A stretch of DNA of 64,000 nt from Gallionellaceae bacterium (GCA_030823955.1 JAVBYO010000015.1:1-64000); one strand, 5' to 3'. Numbered from the stretch's first letter, positions 18,798 through 31,366 are shown. Notes: generated by a model not told the origin, from the letters alone. Program-made: numbers and translations.

Positions 18798-18803
18798 GGC
18801 GGT

Positions 18804-20123
18804 ATGGAAAAGAATGAACCAGTAGTAACTATCGAGTCGCTCGATCAGGAAGGGCGCGGTATCGCCCACCACGAAGGCAAAGTCATCTTCATCGAGGGCG
18901 CGCTCATCGGCGAGCGCGTCACCTATGCTTCGTACCGCAAGAAATCGAGCTTCGAAAATGCGGTGGCGACAAAGATACTCAAGACATCGTTCACGCGCGT
19001 GCAACCGCAGTGCGTGCATTTCGATCTGTGCGGAGGTTGCTCCATACAGCATTTGGAAGTGCGCGCGCAGGTTGCCGCCAAGCAGCGCATCCTCGAAGAC
19101 AACTTGCAGCGCATCGGCAAAGTGAAGCCGGAGACCATACTCGCGCCCATCTATGGTGAGGCATGGGGCTACCGCCAGCGCGCGCGCCTGTCCGTGCGCC
19201 ATGTGCTGAAAAAAGGCAAGACGCTGGTCGGCTTCCACGAAAAGCGCAGCAGCTTCATCGCCGACATGCAGCATTGCGAAATCCTGCCGCCCAAAATCGC
19301 CAAGCTGTTACCACTGCTGTCGCAACTCAACGAGCAACTTTCCATTCGCGACCAGTTGCCGCAGATCGAAGTGGCGGTGGGGGAGCATGTCGATGTGCTG
19401 GTGCTGCGCATCATGCAGGCGCTGAGTCCCGCCGATGAAGCGTTGATTAAACAGTTCGCCGATACACATCAGGTGCAGTTCTGGACGCAGACCAAGGGGC
19501 CGGAGACGGTGAAACCGTTCTACCCACTGGATGCCCCCGCGCTGACTTACAGCATGCCCGAGTTCGGCATCGAGATGCCGTATGCACCGACCGAGTTCAC
19601 CCAGGTGAACAGCACGATGAACCGGCTGATGGTGAGCCGCGCGCTGCGTCTGCTAGCCCCGCAGCCGCAAGAACGCATCGCTGATTTCTTCTGCGGTTTA
19701 GGTAATTTCACTTTGCCTATCGCGCGCAGTGGGGCGCAGGTATTGGGTATTGAAGGCAGTGCCGCGCTGGTGAAACGCGCGGCGCAGAACGCGGCGCATA
19801 ACGGGCTGTCAGGCAATACCAAATTCGAAGTGATGAACTTGTTCGAGATGGACGAAAAAGCGCTGGTCGGTAAGGGGCGCTTTGACAAGTGGCTGGTGGA
19901 CCCGCCGCGTGACGGCGCGGTAGAGTTGGTCAAGGCAATTACGCCGGAGATCGCCCCGCAACGCATCGTGTATGTGAGCTGCAACCCGGCCACGCTGGCG
20001 CGTGATGCAGATGTGCTGGTGAACGTGCAGGGCTACGCGATCAAAGCGGCCGGGGTGATGAACATGTTCCCGCAGACATCGCATGTGGAGTCGATCGCGG
20101 TGTTCGACAGGGTGCCCGCATAG
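18804..20123 (+). CDS. rlmD: 23S rRNA (uracil(1939)-C(5))-methyltransferase
   Basis: SAM-dependent RNA m5U methyltransferase, 439 aa. It has an N-terminal TRAM domain (about 1-65) and Fe-S cluster cysteines (Cys in [11 protein letters not shown], with the fourth in MQHCEIL). The SAM site [12 protein letters not shown] lies near 295, and the catalytic Cys is in [13 protein letters not shown] near 395. This combination marks RlmD (RumA). It is the last host gene before the integron cassettes at 20371. Confidence 0.94.
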   Translation: MEKNEPVVTIESLDQEGRGIAHHEGKVIFIEGALIGERVTYASYRKKSSFENAVATKILKTSFTRVQPQCVHFDLCGGCSIQHLEVRAQVAAKQRILEDNLQRIGKVKPETILAPIYGEAWGYRQRARLSVRHVLKKGKTLVGFHEKRSSFIADMQHCEILPPKIAKLLPLLSQLNEQLSIRDQLPQIEVAVGEHVDVLVLRIMQALSPADEALIKQFADTHQVQFWTQTKGPETVKPFYPLDAPALTYSMPEFGIEMPYAPTEFTQVNSTMNRLMVSRALRLLAPQPQERIADFFCGLGNFTLPIARSGAQVLGIEGSAALVKRAAQNAAHNGLSGNTKFEVMNLFEMDEKALVGKGRFDKWLVDPPRDGAVELVKAITPEIAPQRIVYVSCNPATLARDADVLVNVQGYAIKAAGVMNMFPQTSHVESIAVFDRVPA

Positions 20124-20370
20124 CGAGCGTCTTGTGGAGGGGCGGGTTCTCGGCCATAGCAGCCGGTCAATGACGTTATCGTATGCTTCCGCTGAGTGCC
20201 ATATCCAGCTGCTCGTATTGCTTCTCCAAAGAAGACATTCGCTTCCGTCCGTACTATTATGCATATGCGGAACAATAAATTCAGTGGACTTCAATGAATC
20301 AATTGGTTGTCGATAAAATGTTTTCCACACTATTTTTAATAGTACAGACCGATAGGTCTGGCTAATAACT
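20124..20370. other. non-coding stretch between rlmD and the cassette array
   Basis: No gene or tRNA recognised. The second half is AT-rich. A small hairpin (CAGACC-GATA-GGTCTG, 20345-20360) sits 10 bases before the first integron core site at 20371. It could be a remnant of an attI or other recombination site; the direct repeats of a normal attI are not evident. Confidence 0.5.
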
Positions 20371-20430
20371 GTTGGGCAACATAAAGCTATCGCCTCTCTT
20401 TATCACCAATTCACCAAGCCGAAGACAGCC

Positions 20431-21372
20431 ATGAACGCTTCACCATTGAACATCATCTTCACACTACTCGGCGGTCTGCTACTCGCAGGGCTATTAGGGT
20501 GGCTAAGAAAGCCAAGGCTCGTTGTTCTTGTCCCACGTCTGTTTTCTTATTCTCACCTAACAGATAGCGGGCAACTTGCAGAAATTACGCTATTCAATCG
20601 CGGGTTCAAGACTGAGGAAAACGTTGAACTCAGCTTGTCCCCCTCAATGCAATACAACATCGTCGGAACAAGTAGTGAAGACGTCACGCTTGCGAAGAAC
20701 AAGCTCGTAATTCCGCGCATTGGGCCAGGCGATGAGATATCGGCACTGCTCTTGATTGAAGGCGGCACCTTTTCAAAGGAGGCAATATCTAACTGCCTAT
20801 CGAAGGAATCAAAAGGACGGATCGTAGCGAAACTTGATGAAGTGCCACCAACCGGCCCACAACGAATCGGCTTGTTAGCTCTGTTCATTGCCGCTCCGCT
20901 CTTCCTATATTCGCTGCCCTACATTTTTGACTTCTTCACCAAGAACAAGCCTTCGTCTCAGTCGACAAAAGCGACTGTGGATATTAACGGGTGGATGGTA
21001 CCAAAATTCTACGAGTCGACATCTGGCCTCTATGCAGACTTCAAGGACGGGCGGCTACAGATATCAATCGGGCAGGTAGTGAAGAAGCGCGACGTTGCGA
21101 CCGTTCAGATAATTGTCCAAAACAGAACATCTGCTGCGCTTATATACTCCTTTAGCATGACCACGACAGGATCAGAAGGCCGGATACCTAGCTACGAAAG
21201 GCGAACTGCGGAGGTTCTTGTTCCGCCTGGCGCCACATCCGAAAAAGGAGTCAACGTTATCGTCCCTGCGCAGGCCGCAAACCCGACAGACAAGATGGTG
21301 TTTATTGACGGCCATATCAAGACGCCTGTTGGCGACTCACTTTCGGTCACACGAACCTATGTTGTCGACTAA
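20431..21372 (+). CDS. cassette 1 product: two-helix membrane protein, unknown
   Basis: No family recognised. The 313 residues show an N-terminal membrane helix (about 7-25), a domain of about 120 residues, a second helix (about 147-170, starting IGLLALFIAAPLF) and a C-terminal domain of about 130 residues rich in beta-like segments. If the N-terminus is periplasmic or cytoplasmic the two domains lie on the same side. It is the only gene of the cassette and starts 60 bases after its 5' core site. Codon use is less GC-rich than in the flanking genes. Confidence 0.75.
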   Translation: MNASPLNIIFTLLGGLLLAGLLGWLRKPRLVVLVPRLFSYSHLTDSGQLAEITLFNRGFKTEENVELSLSPSMQYNIVGTSSEDVTLAKNKLVIPRIGPGDEISALLLIEGGTFSKEAISNCLSKESKGRIVAKLDEVPPTGPQRIGLLALFIAAPLFLYSLPYIFDFFTKNKPSSQSTKATVDINGWMVPKFYESTSGLYADFKDGRLQISIGQVVKKRDVATVQIIVQNRTSAALIYSFSMTTTGSEGRIPSYERRTAEVLVPPGATSEKGVNVIVPAQAANPTDKMVFIDGHIKTPVGDSLSVTRTYVVD

Positions 21373-21381
21373 CAATATGTT

Positions 21382-21448
21382 GCCCAACCTATCATTCCAC
21401 CGGACCTGCGCGAAAAGCCGCGCAGGCCGGTGAATTCAGACGTTAGAT
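21382..21448 (+). repeat. attC: attC site of cassette 1
   Basis: 67-bp imperfect palindrome. R'' GCCCAAC at 21382-21388 and R' GTTAGAT at 21442-21448, each separated by 9 bases from the stem. The stem is CACCGG/CCGGTG plus CCTGCGCG/CGCGCAGG around a 6-base loop (21413-21418). One unpaired A (21404) sits between the stem blocks, the extrahelical base that gives attC its strand preference. Confidence 0.92.
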
Positions 21449-21452
21449 TTCT

Positions 21453-22136
21453 ATGGACGCTAAACGGAATCCTCTATTTGACAGCGGCATTGCGCTCGCG
21501 GCTGTAACGGCATTCTTGTACTGTGCTAGTGCAGCCTATACCGGAGGATATCTTGACTTACTTGGCCTTGATGGGGACGTTCTTGATCGAAATTTCCAGC
21601 AAATTCTGTATCACGGATTCCTGATTTCGTTTGCATCAGCATTTCTATTTTTGTTCTTTTACGCAATAGCGCGCTTCATCTATTCACATGGCGTTCTTCC
21701 TGGTCTCAATGATGAATTGCGCAAAAGTTGGAAGAGGAAGCGCCAATATCTAAGGGTGAAGAATTGGTGGATAGGCAAGCGAAAAGACTCTGAAATTGAG
21801 CAGAGAGAAAAGCAACACACAGTTACGTTCGCCCTGCTTGGCGCTGTCTTTTTTGTGTTCATCCTGTCGCTCGTGTATTTCGAATCAAAAGGAAAAGAAG
21901 CTGCCACGCAAGTTAAGTTAAAGATCAAGAGTAAATCGATTCCTGAGCACGAGATGATTACGGTATCAATCAATGGCCAGACGCTGAAGCTTCTTTACTT
22001 GATGTGTGGCGCAAGAAACTGTGCAGGGGTCGCTCCCGAAACAAGTGTTGTCTACTACTTCCCGCAAAACGGTCATTCATACGTTCTGCCCGTCGCAAAA
22101 GATAGGTTGCCCACCCAAGAACGCCTGCCGAAATGA
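21453..22136 (+). CDS. cassette 2 product: three-helix membrane protein, unknown
   Basis: No family recognised. The 227 residues have hydrophobic helices at about 10-30, 50-73 and 128-147, a strongly basic loop between the second and third (KRKRQYLRVKNWWIGKRK), and a C-terminal domain of about 75 residues that is probably outside the cytoplasm by the positive-inside rule. The ATG lies only 4 bases after the core site, as in many cassettes. No ribosome site of its own is visible; translation may rely on the upstream gene or on cassette-specific features. Confidence 0.75.
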   Translation: MDAKRNPLFDSGIALAAVTAFLYCASAAYTGGYLDLLGLDGDVLDRNFQQILYHGFLISFASAFLFLFFYAIARFIYSHGVLPGLNDELRKSWKRKRQYLRVKNWWIGKRKDSEIEQREKQHTVTFALLGAVFFVFILSLVYFESKGKEAATQVKLKIKSKSIPEHEMITVSINGQTLKLLYLMCGARNCAGVAPETSVVYYFPQNGHSYVLPVAKDRLPTQERLPK

Positions 22137-22145
22137 GCCGCAGAA

Positions 22146-22212
22146 ATCTAACCTCTCATTCCTCCGGACCTGCGCAAAAAGCAGCGCAAGCCGGTGAATT
22201 CAGACGTTGAAT
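22146..22212 (+). repeat. attC: attC site of cassette 2
   Basis: 67-bp attC with R'' ATCTAAC (22146-22152) and R' GTTGAAT (22206-22212). The stem blocks CCGG/CCGG and CCTGCGC/GCGCAAG are separated by an unpaired A, around a loop of A-rich sequence. It is nearly the same as the first attC in length, stem and spacers (AATTCAGAC before the R' box in both). This homogeneity is typical of chromosomal integrons. Confidence 0.9.
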
Positions 22213-22324
22213 GCCCGCTTTCTGAAAGTTGCGATGTTCGCAACGGGGTGGATGCGGAAGTCTATTAAGATCACTCCGACCGGCGGCTTTGGTCGAATTT
22301 CAGACCAAGAATTAATCCCCCCAA

Positions 22325-22675
22325 TTACGTTCCCTTCACCTTCAGCGCCTCGCCCTCAAACTTGATTCTCTCCCATCCCGTCTCCATGAAGTTGCGGATG
22401 TTCTGGTGGTCTGTCGAATCAGGGTGTTTGAGCACATCGTCGCGGTAATAGGCGCCGAAGCAATGCAGTGTCTGTTGCGGAGTCAGGTTCTGTATCCGGG
22501 CGAAAGAAAAGATTTTGCACGAACCGTTGTTCTGTCCGGCTTCGCTACGCAGATCGCCGTTAGTGAAGGCGGTCGGGGTGAAGTCGTACAGGGCATCGAT
22601 CGCCGCGATGGTGTCGGTGAAGGCGATGTTGTCGGGCGTGTCGTTCAGGCGTTGCAAAAAGCTGCTCAGTTCCAT
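22325..22675 (-). CDS. HopJ family protein
   Basis: A 116-residue soluble protein matching the HopJ type III effector family: LQRLNDTPDNIAFTDTIAAID at the start, then YDFTPTAFTNGDLRSEAGQNNGSCK and LTPQQTLHCFGAYYRDDVL (quoted in parts). The family name comes from a Pseudomonas effector candidate. It is widespread in free-living bacteria and no type III secretion genes are present, so an effector role is unlikely here. It directly follows the cassette array but sits on the minus strand. Confidence 0.82.
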   Translation of the reverse strand: MELSSFLQRLNDTPDNIAFTDTIAAIDALYDFTPTAFTNGDLRSEAGQNNGSCKIFSFARIQNLTPQQTLHCFGAYYRDDVLKHPDSTDHQNIRNFMETGWERIKFEGEALKVKGT

Positions 22676-22705
22676 TTTCTATCCATCATGTGTGATTGCC
22701 GCAAG

Positions 22706-22731
22706 AAAAAGGCGGCTTGCGCCGCCTTTTT
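22706..22731 (-). terminator. terminator after the Bax-inhibitor-1 family gene
   Basis: GGCGGC/GCCGCC stem with a TTGC loop, flanked by five A on one side and five T on the other, so it can act on either strand. It lies 22 bases beyond the stop of the 22753 gene and before the hopJ start. Confidence 0.85.
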
Positions 22732-22752
22732 GATTTGTGTCTTGGTGCGATC

Positions 22753-23436
22753 TCAGTCGCGCTCGCCGTTGAAAGCCATCAGCAGGCTCAACAGGTTGAC
22801 GAAGATGTTGTAGATGTTCAGATACAGGGACATGGTCGCCATCACGTAGTTGGTCTCGCCGCCGTGAATGATCTGGCTGATGTCGTACAGGATATAGGCC
22901 GAGAAGATCAGCACGGCGATGGCCGAGAGGGCGAGCGACAAGGCGGGAACCTGGAAGAAGAGGTTGGCCAGCGAGGCGACCACCAGCAGGATCACGCCGA
23001 TGAACAGGAACTTGCCCATGAAGCTGAAGTCTTTTTTCGTCACCGTAGCGATGGTAGCCAGGCTGAAGAAGATGATGCCGGTGCCGCCCGCAGCCATGCC
23101 CACCAGTTGCGCGCCGTTACGCAGATGCAGCGCGTGTTGCAGGATAGGGCCGAGGAACCAGCCCGCGACGAAAGTGAAACCGAGCAGGGCGGCTATCCCC
23201 CATACGCTGTTGCGCAGGGCGGAAACAGCGAACAGCATGCCCATCATCACCGCGAACATCACCAGCGGTGCCATGATCGGGTAGTTGGCCATGAAGGAGA
23301 AGTTGGTCGACAGGCCGATGAATGCGCCGATGACCGTGGGAATCATGGTCAGCGCCAGCATCAGGTAAGTGTTGCGCAGGACTTTGTTCTGTTCTACCGC
23401 GAACGTGCCAGTTTGCGAAATAGTCTGGTATTGCAT
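22753..23436 (-). CDS. Bax inhibitor-1/YccA family membrane protein
   Basis: Seven-helix inner-membrane protein (227 aa from the chosen start) of the BI-1 family. It has the typical soluble N-terminus with VLRNTYLMLALTM, the GGTGIIFF segment and the C-terminal IFSAYILYDISQIIHGG motif with the acidic residue of the pH-sensing pair. E. coli YccA modulates FtsH; ftsH is in the window but 10 kb away. The start at 23436 is chosen because GGAG precedes it by 9 bases; an upstream in-frame TTG lacks one. Confidence 0.9.
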   Translation of the reverse strand: MQYQTISQTGTFAVEQNKVLRNTYLMLALTMIPTVIGAFIGLSTNFSFMANYPIMAPLVMFAVMMGMLFAVSALRNSVWGIAALLGFTFVAGWFLGPILQHALHLRNGAQLVGMAAGGTGIIFFSLATIATVTKKDFSFMGKFLFIGVILLVVASLANLFFQVPALSLALSAIAVLIFSAYILYDISQIIHGGETNYVMATMSLYLNIYNIFVNLLSLLMAFNGERD

Positions 23437-23627
23437 GGTGATGTTCTCCAAATGGTGCGTTACACAAAAGAATGAGTCCGTTACTCAGTAGCGGACGTAA
23501 GACTACAGAAGCGGGGTAAAAGTTGCAATTCGGCAGCAGATATTTTGCGAGTCGCTTTCTAGAGCCCGTCCAGTTCGGGTATGATGCGCGCCATTCAAAA
23601 GCGACAGCCCAGTTTGAATGCCAATAC

Positions 23628-23715
23628 GGAGGTTTGGGTGAGTGGTTTAAACCAGCAGTCTTGAAAACTGCCGAACAGAAATGTTCCGTGAGTTCGAATC
23701 TCACAGCCTCCGCCA
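23628..23715 (+). tRNA. tRNA-Ser (anticodon TGA)
   Basis: 88 bases with acceptor stem GGAGG...CCTCC, D-loop GGTTTAAACC, anticodon stem-loop CAGTCTTGAAAACTG, a long variable arm as in class II tRNAs, T-loop GTTCGAATC and encoded CCA (23713-23715). The anticodon TGA reads UCN serine codons. Confidence 0.96.
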
Positions 23716-23900
23716 GAATACATTTATTATCAATGAACTATTCGCGCAACTAAGGGTTTCCCTTAGCCGTATTTTTATTTGATTATTTCATTTCTGTCAT
23801 GTAATAATTCGACGCCGTTTTAGGAAAGTCACGCGTCTGAATGTGCGCTCCTGATTTGCGGCCGGAACTAACGATCTGCCCTTTCTATCAGGAGGAAGTT

Positions 23901-24083
23901 ATGGATAAAGATCAGTCGCAAATGAATCTGCATGGTTCGTTGCATCACGAAAAGAGTTTTGAGGACACGACACAATCACATGTCTCCTACAATCCGCTTG
24001 AGCAAAAGTCGGGCAGCCACGAGGCCGATCTCGATGCGCTCGAGGCGAGACTGTTCGCCATGGCCGGTTCCCGCACCAGTTAA
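23901..24083 (+). CDS. hypothetical protein, 60 aa
   Basis: Small hydrophilic protein, acidic and rich in Ser, His and Glu, without helices that span the membrane. A textbook AGGAGG site precedes the ATG, which supports real translation and fixes the start. No family recognised. A 125-base AT-rich stretch separates it from tRNA-Ser. The C-terminal EADLDALEARLFAM segment is probably an amphipathic helix. Confidence 0.6.
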   Translation: MDKDQSQMNLHGSLHHEKSFEDTTQSHVSYNPLEQKSGSHEADLDALEARLFAMAGSRTS

Positions 24084-24119
24084 TCCCTCCGTTTCTTATA
24101 GAGCACGGGTCTCGTTTTT

Positions 24120-24563
24120 GTGAGATCACTTTCTGCGTTCGTTTCCTGCGCAGTTCTGGCGCTCGCTACCTCCTCTACTGTGGCTGTAGAGGAGGGCTGT
24201 CCTGTCAGCGATAAAGAATTTCTCCATCAGATCACATCGGCCCACGACTGGTTCGATGTGCATGCGGCATATAAACACAATCTTCCGGCCTGCCGGGATG
24301 AGGGGTTGTACGCCGATGGTTATACCAATATGGTGGTCGGTGTGTTGGCCGGGAACTGGGGCGATCTGCCGACATTGCAAACACTGGCTGCGAAAGACGC
24401 GGCGTTCCGGGCGTTCGTGCTGCGGCATATCGGGATCAGTGCCGGTGAAGACGATCTGCGGCGGGTGGCGCGTCGTGCGCAGGCCGACTGTCCGGTGAAT
24501 TCGCCCCGTCTGTGCAAAGAGATCGCCGCACGTTGCAAAGCGGCGCTTGGCGACAAGCGCTAG
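24120..24563 (+). CDS. exported hypothetical protein, 147 aa
   Basis: Secreted protein: signal peptide of about 22 residues (LSAFVSCAVLALATSSTVAV), then a mature part with five Cys. No family recognised. The GTG start at 24120 is the only one that keeps the signal peptide. The DUF1653 gene starts 2 bases after its stop, so the two are likely co-transcribed. Confidence 0.6.
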   Translation: MRSLSAFVSCAVLALATSSTVAVEEGCPVSDKEFLHQITSAHDWFDVHAAYKHNLPACRDEGLYADGYTNMVVGVLAGNWGDLPTLQTLAAKDAAFRAFVLRHIGISAGEDDLRRVARRAQADCPVNSPRLCKEIAARCKAALGDKR

Positions 24564-24565
24564 CG

Positions 24566-24769
24566 ATGCGTTACCGGCACTACAAAGGCGGGATATACGA
24601 GTGGGTGTGTGAGGCCAAGCTCGAAGCGAACCCGACGGTGACGCTGGTCATCTATCGTTCCCCGGAGGGCGTGACATGGGCGCGTCCGCGCGAGGTGTTC
24701 TTCGAGCAGGTGATGCACGCGGGAAAGTGGGTGGATCGTTTCGAGCGGATCGATCAGCAGCCCGAATAA
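24566..24769 (+). CDS. DUF1653 domain protein
   Basis: 67-residue protein matching DUF1653: MRYRHYKGGIYEWV at the start, then VIYRSPEG and WARPREVFFEQVM. The family is a small beta-rich domain of unknown function often found as a stand-alone protein. Starts 2 bases after the preceding gene and ends just before a shared terminator. Confidence 0.85.
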   Translation: MRYRHYKGGIYEWVCEAKLEANPTVTLVIYRSPEGVTWARPREVFFEQVMHAGKWVDRFERIDQQPE

Positions 24770-24801
24770 AAAACGGCGATGCAAGCGCATCGCCGTTTTT
24801 T
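24768..24801. terminator. bidirectional terminator between DUF1653 gene and htpG
   Basis: Perfect 15-bp inverted repeat with six A at the 5' side and six T at the 3' side, loop AAGC. It separates the convergent genes and can stop both. Confidence 0.92.
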
Positions 24802-24816
24802 ATGGGTGTACTTCGT

Positions 24817-26721
24817 TTAGCTGCCGCTCATCTCCAGCATCAATTGGTTGACGCGTTTGACGAAGCTGGCCGGATCGTCGAGTTGGCCGCCCTCCGCGAG
24901 CAATGCCTGATCGAACAACACGGCGACCCAGTCGTCGAATTTCTTCTCCTCGGTCTTCAGGCGCAATACCACGGGATGTTTCGGGTTGATCTCCAGGATG
25001 GGTTGCGCTACCGGAGCCTTCTGTCCGGCTGATTTCAGCAGTCGCGCCAGATTGGCGCTCATGTCGTGTTCGTCTGCCACTAGGCAGGCGGGCGATTCGG
25101 TCAGGCGATGGGTCACGCGCACTTCCTTGACGCGCTCGGCCAGGCTGGACTTGATCTTGTCAGTCAGCTCCTTCATCTCGTTGGCGATGTTCTCCTGCTC
25201 TTTCTTCTCCGCTTCGTCTTCCAGTTGGCCGAGGTCGAGTCCGCCTTTGGCCACCGAGATCAGCGATTTGCCCTGGAATTCGAACAGGTTAGTCACCACC
25301 CACTCGTCCACCCGGTCCGACAGCAACAGCACTTCGATGCCTTTCTTGCGGAACACTTCCAGATGCGGACTGTTCTTCGCGGCATTGAAGCTGTCTGCGG
25401 TGATGTAGTAGATCTTGTCCTGGCCTTCTTTCATGCGTCCCACGTAGTCGGCCAGTGCGACGGTCTCTTCCGCCGTGTCGGCATGGGTCGAGGCCAGGCG
25501 CAGCAATCCGGCGATCTTGTCCTTGTTGGCCTGGTCTTCTCCGATGCCTTCCTTGAGTACGCGGCCAAACTCGCCCCAGAACTTGGCGTATTTTTCGGCA
25601 TCGCTCTTGGCTAGATCTTCCAGCAGCGCCAATACCTTGTTGGTGCAGCCTTTGCGTATCGATTCGATGTCTTTCGACTCTTGCAGGATCTCGCGCGAGA
25701 CGTTCAACGGCAGGTCGCTGGAGTCCACCACGCCGCGCACGAAGCGCATATAACGGGGCATCAGCTGCTCCGCATCGTCCATGATGAACACGCGGCGCAC
25801 ATACAGCTTCACGCCGTGGATGGCATCGCGCTCCCACATGTCGAACGGGGCGCGGGAAGGGATGTAGAGCAACTGGGTGTATTCCTGACGGCCTTCGACG
25901 CGGGCATGGGTCCACGCCAGCGGGTCCTGAAAATCATGGCCGACATGTTTGTAGAACTCCCTGTATTCCTCGTCGCTGATCTCGCTCTTGGCGCGCGCCC
26001 ACAAGGCGAACGCCTTGTTGACGGTCTCGTCCTCGTCCAGCATCTGCTGCGCACCGTCTTTCCATTCCTCTTTTTTCATCACGATGGGCTGCACGATGTG
26101 GTCGGAGTATTTGCGGATGATGGTGCGGATCTTCTGCCCGCTGAGCAGATCGTCCTGCCCTTCGCGCAGGTGCAGCACGATCTCGGTGCCGCGCGCGGCT
26201 TTGTCCTGCATCTCGATGGTGAACTCGCCGCTGCCGTCGGACTCCCAGCGCACGCCCTGGTCGGATTTTTCCCCGGCGCGGCGCGTGGTCACCGTCACTT
26301 TGTCGGCGACGATGAAGGCGGAGTAGAAGCCCACGCCGAACTGGCCGATCAGGTTCGCGTCTTTTTGTTGGTCGCCGGAGAGGCGCGCAAAGAATTCGCG
26401 TGTGCCCGATTTGGCGATGGTGCCGAGATTATTGATGACTTCGTCGCGGCTCATGCCGATGCCGTTGTCGCTGATAGTCAGCGTGCGAGCCGCCTTGTCG
26501 TACGCGATGCGGATGTTCAGCTCGGAGTCGTTCTCGAACAGCGCGGCATTGTGCAGTGCCTCGAAACGCAGCTTGTCGCTGGCATCCGCCGCATTCGAGA
26601 TCAGCTCACGCAAGAAAATCTCGCGGTTCGAATATAACGAATGGATCATCAGCTGCAAAAGCTGCTTTACTTCGGCCTGAAAACCCAGGGTTTCGCGGTT
26701 GTTTGTGGTGGTGTCGCTCAT
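24817..26721 (-). CDS. htpG: molecular chaperone HtpG (Hsp90)
   Basis: ATP-dependent dimeric chaperone, 634 aa. The GHKL ATPase motifs are clear: [14 protein letters not shown] near 40, DNGIGM near 85 and [13 protein letters not shown] near 125. A middle domain and C-terminal dimerisation domain follow. No unusual insertions. The promoter lies in the gap to carA, where the two genes diverge. Confidence 0.96.
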   Translation of the reverse strand: MSDTTTNNRETLGFQAEVKQLLQLMIHSLYSNREIFLRELISNAADASDKLRFEALHNAALFENDSELNIRIAYDKAARTLTISDNGIGMSRDEVINNLGTIAKSGTREFFARLSGDQQKDANLIGQFGVGFYSAFIVADKVTVTTRRAGEKSDQGVRWESDGSGEFTIEMQDKAARGTEIVLHLREGQDDLLSGQKIRTIIRKYSDHIVQPIVMKKEEWKDGAQQMLDEDETVNKAFALWARAKSEISDEEYREFYKHVGHDFQDPLAWTHARVEGRQEYTQLLYIPSRAPFDMWERDAIHGVKLYVRRVFIMDDAEQLMPRYMRFVRGVVDSSDLPLNVSREILQESKDIESIRKGCTNKVLALLEDLAKSDAEKYAKFWGEFGRVLKEGIGEDQANKDKIAGLLRLASTHADTAEETVALADYVGRMKEGQDKIYYITADSFNAAKNSPHLEVFRKKGIEVLLLSDRVDEWVVTNLFEFQGKSLISVAKGGLDLGQLEDEAEKKEQENIANEMKELTDKIKSSLAERVKEVRVTHRLTESPACLVADEHDMSANLARLLKSAGQKAPVAQPILEINPKHPVVLRLKTEEKKFDDWVAVLFDQALLAEGGQLDDPASFVKRVNQLMLEMSGS

Positions 26722-26823
26722 CGTTCTCTCCGTGATTGCAAAAATAGGACAGGTGCCTACATGGGGGCGATATGCCTGTTTTCAAGAGGTGGGGCGATGA
26801 AATCCCAGTCTGGCAAGTCGGAT

Positions 26824-26852
26824 TTGAAGGGGAGGGGCTTTTCGGCTATAAT
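26824..26852 (+). promoter_or_regulatory. sigma-70 promoter for carA
   Basis: TTGAAG (26824-26829) and TATAAT (26847-26852) are separated by exactly 17 bp, a near-consensus promoter. The transcript would start near 26859 and run through the hairpin at 26867 before carA. Confidence 0.75.
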
Positions 26853-26866
26853 GCGCGCCAATTCAA

Positions 26867-26897
26867 AAGCGGGATGAACACACGGTTCGTCCCGCTT
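26867..26897 (+). promoter_or_regulatory. leader hairpin upstream of carA
   Basis: 13-bp stem (AAGCGGGATGAAC at 26867-26879, partner at 26885-26897, one G-U pair) with a 5-base loop, 8 bases after the expected transcript start. No long U-tract follows, so it is not a standard terminator. It may stabilise or regulate the carAB leader; pyrimidine or arginine control is only a guess. Confidence 0.5.
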
Positions 26898-26925
26898 CTT
26901 TATGTCCAGTTCGAGGGGGTATCCG

Positions 26926-28053
26926 GTGTCGCAAACAAGTCCTGCCATTTTAGTTTTAGCCGATGGGACAGTGTTTCGCGGAACCGCCATTGGCGCGTCC
27001 GGTAGCAGTGTCGGCGAGGTGGTGTTCAATACCTCGATGACCGGCTATCAAGAGATACTCACCGACCCGTCTTATTGCCGCCAGATCGTCACGCTGACTT
27101 ATCCGCACATCGGTAATGTGGGTTGCAACCCTGAAGACGTGGAGTCGCGTCAGGTGTTCGCCAGCGGCCTCATCATTCGCGACCTGTCGATGACGGTGAG
27201 CAACTTCCGCAGCACGCAATCTCTGCCTGAATATCTCAAGGCCAATAATGTGGTCGCCATCGCCGGGATCGATACGCGCAAGTTGACGCGCATCCTGCGC
27301 AGCAAAGGCGCGCAGAACGGCTGCATCGCCACGGGCGAAAACGTCGAGGCCGCACTGGCTGCGGCGCGCGGTTTCGCCGGATTGGCCGGTATGGATCTAG
27401 CGCAAGTGGTGACTTGCGATAAGTCTTACGAGTGGAAACAGCGCGAGTGGGAGTTGGGCGTCGGTTACCGCGATGTCTCTGAATCAAAATTCCATGTGGT
27501 GGCGTATGACTTCGGCGTGAAACGCAATATTCTGCGCATGTTGGCCGAGCGCGGTTGCAAGATCACCGTGGTTCCCGCTAAGACTTCTGCCGCCGATGTG
27601 CTGGCGCTGAAGCCGGATGGCGTGTTCCTGTCCAATGGCCCCGGCGATCCCGAGCCGTGCGATTACGCGATCAAAGCCACGCAAAAATTTCTCGAAGTCG
27701 GTATGCCGTTGTTCGGCATCTGCCTCGGTCATCAGATTTTAGGTTTAGCTTCGGGTGCGAAGACCGTGAAGATGAAGTTCGGCCATCGCGGCGCGAACCA
27801 TCCGGTGCAGGACACGCAGAGCAAGCGCGTGATGATCACCAGCCAGAACCACGGCTTTGCGGTGGATGCGGCGACGCTGCCGAAGAATACGCGCGTCACG
27901 CATATCTCGTTGTTCGATGGCACGCTGCAAGGCTTTGAGCTGACCGACAAGCCGGCGTTCTGTTTCCAGGGCCATCCGGAAGCGAGTCCCGGCCCACATG
28001 ATGTGGACGGGTTGTTCGATAAATTTGTTGGATTGATGGAGAAAAAACAGTGA
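26926..28053 (+). CDS. carA: carbamoyl-phosphate synthase small chain
   Basis: Glutaminase subunit that feeds ammonia to CarB for arginine and pyrimidine synthesis. The 375-residue protein has the N-terminal domain and a class I amidotransferase domain with the catalytic Cys in [11 protein letters not shown] and His/Glu in [11 protein letters not shown]. The GTG at 26926 is chosen because GAGGGGG lies 6 bases before it. An in-frame ATG at 26902 would add eight residues and is an alternative. Confidence 0.95.
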   Translation: MSQTSPAILVLADGTVFRGTAIGASGSSVGEVVFNTSMTGYQEILTDPSYCRQIVTLTYPHIGNVGCNPEDVESRQVFASGLIIRDLSMTVSNFRSTQSLPEYLKANNVVAIAGIDTRKLTRILRSKGAQNGCIATGENVEAALAAARGFAGLAGMDLAQVVTCDKSYEWKQREWELGVGYRDVSESKFHVVAYDFGVKRNILRMLAERGCKITVVPAKTSAADVLALKPDGVFLSNGPGDPEPCDYAIKATQKFLEVGMPLFGICLGHQILGLASGAKTVKMKFGHRGANHPVQDTQSKRVMITSQNHGFAVDAATLPKNTRVTHISLFDGTLQGFELTDKPAFCFQGHPEASPGPHDVDGLFDKFVGLMEKKQ

Positions 28054-28134
28054 AGGGAGAAGGGTGAAGGGAGAAGGGTGTGGAGCGCAGCGTTGCGCTT
28101 TTACCCTTCCCTCTTCTCTCTTCCCTCTTCCCGT
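28054..28134. repeat. GA-rich imperfect inverted repeat (copy 1)
   Basis: The left arm repeats AGGGAGAAGGGTGA twice; the right arm is the pyrimidine complement with ACCCTTCCCTCTTC blocks. A small GCGCAGCG/GTTGCGC hairpin sits in the loop. Similar elements lie at 31860-31958 and 35108-35199. It occupies the carA-carB junction. Confidence 0.75.
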
Positions 28135-28141
28135 CTGAAAA

Positions 28142-31366
<3,225 letters not shown>

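Larger units (their letters stand above)
20371..22212 (+). mobile_element. integrase-less integron cassette array (two cassettes)
   Basis: Three GTTRRRY core sites on the plus strand, GTTGGGC (20371-20377), GTTAGAT (21442-21448) and GTTGAAT (22206-22212), delimit cassettes 20372-21442 and 21443-22206. In each cassette the 5' core is the exact complement of the RYYYAAC site in its own 3' attC (GCCCAAC for the first, ATCTAAC for the second), as expected for circularised cassettes. Each holds one gene on the plus strand. No integrase gene is in the window, so it is a CALIN-type array or the tail of a larger one. Confidence 0.88.

Noticed and set aside
20345-20377. attI site before cassette 1
   Set aside because: Only a core GTTGGGC and a small hairpin; the direct repeats of attI sites and an adjacent intI gene are absent, so it is described only as a core site.
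22325-22675. type III effector role for HopJ
   Set aside because: No secretion genes and the family is common in non-pathogens.
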